DNA of 10,755 nucleotides, from NCBI GenBank assembly GCA_902629495.1, contig CACORA010000045.1, positions 1 through 10,755 on the forward strand, in the 5' to 3' direction. Positions 7,334-10,755 of the stretch are shown piece by piece (position 1 is the first letter of the stretch; every line of letters begins with the position of its first letter). The notes beneath the pieces were generated by a model, which did not search any database, was not told the origin of the DNA, and saw nothing but the letters and a program-made list of their open reading frames with translations. The translations under genes were made by a program, and so were the position numbers. The DNA is from Planctomycetaceae bacterium (lineage in GTDB: Bacteria; Planctomycetota; Planctomycetia; Pirellulales; UBA1268).

Positions 7334-8508
7334 GAGGCTCCAACAGTAGTATTTGCGGCATTCGCCAGCTCTTTTGCTCGATGAGTCTTTTCCCAAGAAA
7401 AGTCATCCCGGCCAAAATGTCCTCCAGCAGCTGTCTGCCGAAACACTGGACTTTGCAAATCAAGTTCCTCGATAATGCCGCGTGGTGTCAGAGGAAAAAA
7501 CTCCCGAATGAGGTCGCACAGTCTCTCGTCCGGCACTTTCCCAGTGCCTTCCGTGTCAACCCGAACACTCACCGGATCCGTGACGCCTATTGCGTACGCC
7601 AGTTGGACCTCACATCGATCAGCTAAACCTGCTGCAACAATATTCTTTGCAACATGGCGAGCCATGTAGGCAGCACTACGGTCAACTTTCGTTGGGTCTT
7701 TTCCAGAGAATGCTCCACCACCATGTCGCCCCCAACCTCCATAGGTGTCAACAATTATTTTTCGGCCGGTTAGACCACAGTCTCCGTGAGGCCCTCCTAC
7801 TACGAAACGACCAGTTGGATTGATGTGATAGGTAATATCTGAGATATCGAGGTCATTCGGAAGTTCCTTTGTGACGATCTCATCGATAATAAACTCACGA
7901 ATATCGTCATTGCTGACGTGAGGGGCATGTTGCGTCGAAACCACAACGGTATCAACTCGGAGAGGACGATTGCCTTCAAATTCAACAGTTACTTGGCTTT
8001 TCGAGTCTGGACGCAGCCAGTCAACTATGTTCTTTTTTCTCGCATTCGTGAGCCGATTAAGTATTCGATGAGATAAAGCGATTGGGATTGGCATAAGTTC
8101 AGGAGTGTCGTTGCAGGCATACCCGAACATGAGTCCCTGGTCACCGGCTCCAATATCTTTACCGGCTGCAGAGTCATCGTTGACTCCCATGGCAATATCG
8201 CTTGATTGCTTGTCAACTGAGACAAGTACAGCACATGTGTCTGCCGAGATTCCCATCTCGTCATCGGTGTAGCCCACATCACGAATTACATCTCGTACAA
8301 CCTTTTGGTAATCGACAGTACCTTGGGAACTAATTTCACCAGCAATCACCGCAAGACCAGTTGTTACCATTGTTTCACAAGCTACCCGACTCAGTGGATC
8401 TTGTGCGAGATAGGCATCGAGTACTCCATCTGAAATTTGATCAGCAAGCTTATCTGGATGCCCCATACTGACTGATTCACTTGTAAACAAATATTTTCCT
8501 GATGCCAC
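7330..8508 (-). CDS. metK: S-adenosylmethionine synthetase
   Basis: Makes S-adenosylmethionine from methionine and ATP in the cytosol; usually a tetramer. From GTG at 8508 it has 392 residues, normal for the family. Motifs: [14 protein letters not shown] (7-20) with the ATP-contacting His17 and metal-binding Asp19; signature 1 [12 protein letters not shown] (120-131); [16 protein letters not shown] (228-243); and signature 2, [16 protein letters not shown] (263-278). The GTG start is chosen because GAGG lies 7 nt before it and because the protein then begins [12 protein letters not shown], as in other MetK proteins. The longest frame opens at TTG (8574) and would add 22 unrelated residues. 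It follows the waaA terminator, so it probably opens its own transcription unit and leads the operon. No S-box riboswitch is evident in the roughly 90-nt leader. Confidence 0.97.
   Translation of the reverse strand: MASGKYLFTSESVSMGHPDKLADQISDGVLDAYLAQDPLSRVACETMVTTGLAVIAGEISSQGTVDYQKVVRDVIRDVGYTDDEMGISADTCAVLVSVDKQSSDIAMGVNDDSAAGKDIGAGDQGLMFGYACNDTPELMPIPIALSHRILNRLTNARKKNIVDWLRPDSKSQVTVEFEGNRPLRVDTVVVSTQHAPHVSNDDIREFIIDEIVTKELPNDLDISDITYHINPTGRFVVGGPHGDCGLTGRKIIVDTYGGWGRHGGGAFSGKDPTKVDRSAAYMARHVAKNIVAAGLADRCEVQLAYAIGVTDPVSVRVDTEGTGKVPDERLCDLIREFFPLTPRGIIEELDLQSPVFRQTAAGGHFGRDDFSWEKTHRAKELANAANTTVGAS
7338..7341 (-). promoter_or_regulatory. Shine-Dalgarno deciding the membrane-protein start
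   Basis: GGAG on the minus strand, four bases before the ATG at 7333, inside the last metK codons. With the ATGA overlap it favours this start over the longer frame beginning at 7396. Confidence 0.6.
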
Positions 8509-8519
8509 AGATGTACCTC
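8506..8519 (-). promoter_or_regulatory. Ribosome binding site and GTG start of metK
   Basis: On the minus strand GAGG (8519-8516) is followed by seven bases and then GTG (8508-8506). This pair decides between the GTG start and the upstream TTG, since protein similarity begins right after the GTG. Confidence 0.7.
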
Positions 8520-8580
8520 GTGCCTGAAGATTAAGAGATGTGTGAAGGACAGACTTCCTTATTACAGGAGACAAAAAGAG

Positions 8581-8609
8581 ATTATCAGAAAGGAGTCAAA
8601 AAACAGCAA
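8581..8609 (-). promoter_or_regulatory. Possible sigma70-like promoter of metK
   Basis: On the minus strand TTGCTG (8609-8604) and GATAAT (8586-8581) are separated by 17 bases. The -10 is close to TATAAT, but the -35 matches only the first three bases of TTGACA. It would begin transcription near 8574, about 65 nt before the GTG. The -35 overlaps the 3' arm of the waaA terminator. Promoter rules for this organism are not known, so this is weak. Confidence 0.28.
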
Positions 8610-8623
8610 CAGGAAGAGTTGCT
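8598..8623 (-). terminator. Rho-independent terminator after waaA
   Basis: Minus-strand AGCAAC (8623-8618), a 7-nt loop TCTTCCT, then GTTGCT (8610-8605) and, after one G, six T (8603-8598). The stem of six pairs is short, but the T-run and the position just past the waaA stop (8625) fit an intrinsic terminator. It would separate waaA from the metK operon. Confidence 0.6.
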
Positions 8624-8624
8624 C

Positions 8625-9941
8625 CTAGGCAGTTCTTGATGCCGTCTTTTCTTTTTTCTCGTGTACATAGTCAAGAATTCGTGCTGCCGTAGAGGCCCGA
8701 GCCCCCCTGCGTGCAGACACAAGGGACACAGCCTGCCGGCTGCGAAAGTCCATGAATTCCCTATCCGTCATGCAACGATGCAGGAATGCTTCCAGTTCTG
8801 GTCCATCACGAACGACTTCTGCAGCATCATGCTCGAGAAGGGCCAGCACTTCCTCTTGAAAGTTCCATGTGTGGGGCCCGAAGGCGACCGCACAGCCATA
8901 GGATGCAGGTTCAATCATATTTTGCCCACCGCGCTTGCCATCGAGGCTTCCCCCCACAAAGGCAATAGCAGCGGTCCCCCACCACCAGCCTAATTCGCCA
9001 GTACTATCAATCAGCAGGATCCGGGCAGTTGAGTCCGGCTTTTTCAGTTCAAGCTCACTCCGTAACTGCCAACGCATGCCCGAAGATTCAAGAAGTTTTG
9101 AAATGTCCGTTGAGCGTTCGACATGTCGTGGAGCAATCATAAGATAGAGTGATGGAAATGATTTTGACACTTGTTTGAATGCCTGTATTGCAAACTCTTC
9201 CTCGGGTGCCTGCGTGCTTCCAGCAAGAAATACAACGGCGTCATCCGGTATGGCGGCACTCGTTTGAAGACGAAGTACGTTTGGGTTTGTTTTATCACCG
9301 AGAGGCCCATCAAATTTCATTGACCCACTGTTTACAACGCTGGGAGCGCCTAGAGCAATAAACCGTTCTGCGTCAAGGGATGAACGAGCAAGTACAAGTG
9401 AAGTGCATCGCAGCATGGTGCGGACGATTGGAGTGATGAGGCGGTACCCTCGAAAGCTTTGTTCGCTCATTCTGGCATTGACGATGATGATGGGTATTCC
9501 GCGCGCTCTTGTCATAGACATGAGGTTTGGCCACAACTCCAATTCTCCGAGGATGAGAATATCCGGGCGTGCTTTTTGGAGCGTGCGACGGATAGACCAT
9601 GTGAAATCGAAAGGACAAGGAAATACGCGATCAGGATCGAGCCGCTTGCATGCAACCTCAAGTCCAGTTGTTGTCGAACTCGAGAGAACACAATCAATAT
9701 GGATGTTTCTAACATCGGCTTGCTGGGTGATTTCTTCGAGAAGTCCTGCTAAAAGCTGTACTTCCCCAACGCTGACGCCATGGCACCAAATGCGGGTCCC
9801 TTCTGAATTCGGAAGCTCGGGAATGCTTCCTGTAAGCCGCGTCCAGAGTGATGCAATGGGTCGCTTTCCAAATATTTGACGATACGCGATCCACGGGAGG
9901 GCCATCACGAAAACGATGGCGTACAAAACATTCAAAAGCAT
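8625..9941 (-). CDS. waaA: 3-deoxy-D-manno-octulosonic acid (Kdo) transferase
   Basis: Transfers Kdo from CMP-Kdo to the lipid A precursor at the inner membrane, a core step of lipopolysaccharide synthesis. 438 residues, close to the usual 420-430. Residues 1-20 form the N-terminal membrane anchor. IWCHGVSVGE at 51-60 holds the catalytic glutamate, Glu60, followed by the N-terminal GT-B domain with SSSTTTG (87-93). ELELWPNL (133-140) and the GSMKFDG segment (206-212) are typical of the family. The C-terminal domain has AGSTQAPEEE (240-249), APRHVERS (270-277) and GSLDGKRGGQNMIEPASYG (331-349), the CMP-binding part. Gln340 stands where E. coli has His. The start has GGAGG 5 nt upstream. Mono- versus bifunctionality cannot be read from sequence. 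It follows secA by 155 bp and ends at a terminator. Confidence 0.95.
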   Translation of the reverse strand: MLLNVLYAIVFVMALPWIAYRQIFGKRPIASLWTRLTGSIPELPNSEGTRIWCHGVSVGEVQLLAGLLEEITQQADVRNIHIDCVLSSSTTTGLEVACKRLDPDRVFPCPFDFTWSIRRTLQKARPDILILGELELWPNLMSMTRARGIPIIIVNARMSEQSFRGYRLITPIVRTMLRCTSLVLARSSLDAERFIALGAPSVVNSGSMKFDGPLGDKTNPNVLRLQTSAAIPDDAVVFLAGSTQAPEEEFAIQAFKQVSKSFPSLYLMIAPRHVERSTDISKLLESSGMRWQLRSELELKKPDSTARILLIDSTGELGWWWGTAAIAFVGGSLDGKRGGQNMIEPASYGCAVAFGPHTWNFQEEVLALLEHDAAEVVRDGPELEAFLHRCMTDREFMDFRSRQAVSLVSARRGARASTAARILDYVHEKKEKTASRTA

Positions 9942-9946
9942 TCTTG

Positions 9947-9951
9947 CCTCC
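9947..9951 (-). promoter_or_regulatory. Strong Shine-Dalgarno of waaA
   Basis: GGAGG on the minus strand, five bases (CAAGA) before the ATG. It fixes the start at 9941. The match is one of the best in the window. Confidence 0.75.
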
Positions 9952-9954
9952 GTG

Positions 9955-9981
9955 CTACAGCTTGCTGGAGTTCAACTGTAG
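9955..9981 (-). promoter_or_regulatory. Leader hairpin just upstream of the waaA ribosome site
   Basis: Minus-strand CTACAG-TTG (9981-9973), loop AACTCCAG, then CAA-G-CTGTAG (9964-9955): nine pairs with one bulged G. It ends three bases before GGAGG. The loop contains CTCC, which could pair with the GGAG of the ribosome site. A regulatory role is inference; the inverted repeat itself is plain. Confidence 0.4.
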
Positions 9982-10030
9982 GGCAGGTTTGTTCCAAGAA
10001 AACAGCAGGCGAGAAAAGAACACAAATGCA

Positions 10031-10051
10031 TCATTATTCATCAAATAATGA
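10031..10051. repeat. Perfect 8-bp inverted repeat in the secA-waaA gap
   Basis: TCATTATT, five bases CATCA, then AATAATGA: an AT-rich perfect palindrome. It has no clean T-run on either side, so an operator-like site or a weak hairpin is more likely than a terminator. It contains one copy of a 9-bp direct repeat (TTCATCAAA, 10037-10045) shared with the palindrome at 10064-10078. Confidence 0.5.
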
Positions 10052-10063
10052 CCTGGCTCTGGG

Positions 10064-10078
10064 TTTGATTTCATCAAA
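10064..10078. repeat. Second small palindrome in the secA-waaA gap
   Basis: TTTGAT, TTC, ATCAAA: six pairs around three bases, about 19 bp past the secA stop. It holds the second copy of TTCATCAAA (10070-10078), exactly 33 bp from the first, near three turns of the helix. It may be a paired operator or part of the secA 3' end; no poly-T follows it. Confidence 0.42.
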
Positions 10079-10096
10079 AGACATATGACTAATGTA

Positions 10097-10755
10097 TCAG
10101 GCCACACTGCCGGACTTCATACAGCAATTCTTGAACTTCTTGCCACTGCCACAGGGGCACGGATCATTGCGCCCCACTTTCTGACCAAAATTTCGAATTG
10201 GCTCAATCGGACCGTCCGCTGACGGTTGGTCTTGAGAAGGTGAGGTCTCGTCCGATAAAGCGGTTGCTGATGAAGCATCCTCATGAATGGCAGCTGTTTC
10301 ATGAAATGCGCTTTTCACAGATCCATCGTCTACCTGTTCGATCCGATACACAATATCAACCACTCGCTCATCAATCCCCTGCCACATTAAGTCAAATGTT
10401 CTCATCCCCTCTCGCTTATATTCTACTTTTGGATCTACCTGTGCATACCCACGAAGACCGACACTGGAGCGAAGATGATCCATGGCGAGGAGGTGATCTT
10501 TCCATGCATTATCGAGAATTTGGAGGACAACAGACCGCTCCATGCTGGGCATAGCATCACCATATTGAACTACTCGCTGGTCATAGACCTCGCGAGCAAG
10601 AGCACGAATGGCCTCCAGCAGACCCTCTGATTCTTGCTGGTCGGCTGAGGCTGCTTTGATGGTATCTTCAGAGAGGGCTTTTCCAAATCTCCATTCTGTC
10701 CAGCCAGTAGCTGTCCGAAGCCCAAAATCAGTTGCAAGAAAGTCTCGCCCGTCTT
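10097..10755 (-). CDS. secA: Preprotein translocase ATPase SecA, C-terminal part (5'-partial)
   Basis: C-terminal 218 residues of SecA, the ATPase that drives proteins through SecYEG. The frame stays open to the window edge: reading back from the stop it continues past the internal ATG at 10552 to base 10755, adding 67 codons of helical scaffold (from [11 protein letters not shown]). Conserved helical-scaffold residues follow: [17 protein letters not shown] (78-94), [16 protein letters not shown] (100-115). A polar, low-conservation linker spans about 140-187. The end is a SEC-C zinc motif, [14 protein letters not shown] then FKNCC (193-211), with the Cys-Cys variant of the last ligands instead of Cys-His; this domain binds SecB and ribosomes in other bacteria. 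The N-terminal ATPase motors lie beyond the window. Confidence 0.97.
   Translation of the reverse strand, partial: DGRDFLATDFGLRTATGWTEWRFGKALSEDTIKAASADQQESEGLLEAIRALAREVYDQRVVQYGDAMPSMERSVVLQILDNAWKDHLLAMDHLRSSVGLRGYAQVDPKVEYKREGMRTFDLMWQGIDERVVDIVYRIEQVDDGSVKSAFHETAAIHEDASSATALSDETSPSQDQPSADGPIEPIRNFGQKVGRNDPCPCGSGKKFKNCCMKSGSVA

Noticed and set aside
7334..7396. 21-residue N-terminal extension of the membrane protein
   Set aside because: It would lie inside the metK C-terminus. The ATG at 7333 has both GGAG and the ATGA overlap.
8509..8597. Possible SAM riboswitch upstream of metK
   Set aside because: The stretch is short, AT-rich and pyrimidine-rich on the coding strand, without the paired helices expected of known SAM-binding leaders that I can recognise by eye.
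9403..9879. 158-codon + strand open frame
   Set aside because: Antisense to the N-terminal half of waaA, with no recognisable family.

Overview
The window reads as ordinary chromosomal DNA from a Gram-negative bacterium. A Planctomycetota member is my best inference, not a proof. Outer-membrane Kdo chemistry (a WaaA/KdtA homologue), a Prc-type tail-specific protease and SecA show a diderm cell. A eukaryote-like UDP-HexNAc pyrophosphorylase beside a GDP-mannose enzyme, together with unfamiliar membrane proteins, fits planctomycetes. Both ends of the window cut through genes. I see no tRNA or rRNA, CRISPR array, transposon, phage gene or attachment site.

Layout. One gene lies on the + strand: the 3' part of a prc-like protease (2-1393). 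It converges on a long minus-strand block that fills the rest. Read in the direction of transcription (high to low coordinates), the block is: the 3' end of secA (10755-10097); a 155-bp gap with two small palindromes and a leader hairpin; waaA/kdtA (9941-8625), which ends in a rho-independent terminator; metK (8508-7330, GTG start); an unrecognised four-helix membrane protein (7333-6455); a 35-residue single-helix membrane ORF (6444-6337); a UAP-type sugar-nucleotide pyrophosphorylase (6340-4874); a mannose-1-phosphate guanylyltransferase (4852-3761); an exported lipase-like alpha/beta hydrolase (3779-2802); ruvX/yqgF (2805-2326); and an atypical SDR-fold protein (2307-1414).

From metK onward the eight reading frames are packed as one probable operon. 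Four junctions overlap: metK/membrane protein, small ORF/UAP and hydrolase/ruvX share an ATGA stop-start, and the GDP-mannose enzyme/hydrolase pair overlaps by 19 bp. The other gaps are 10 to 21 bp. The operon joins S-adenosylmethionine synthesis, activation of two sugars (HexNAc-1-P and mannose-1-P) for surface polysaccharide or glycoconjugate, and 16S rRNA maturation or recombination (RuvX). The upstream waaA adds lipid A-Kdo assembly, so envelope synthesis is a common theme.

The most promising undescribed items are the 35-residue membrane ORF, supported by tight packing on both sides, and the membrane protein encoded just before it. Several starts were corrected from the longest possible frame: metK, the membrane protein and UAP all start well inside their longest open frames.
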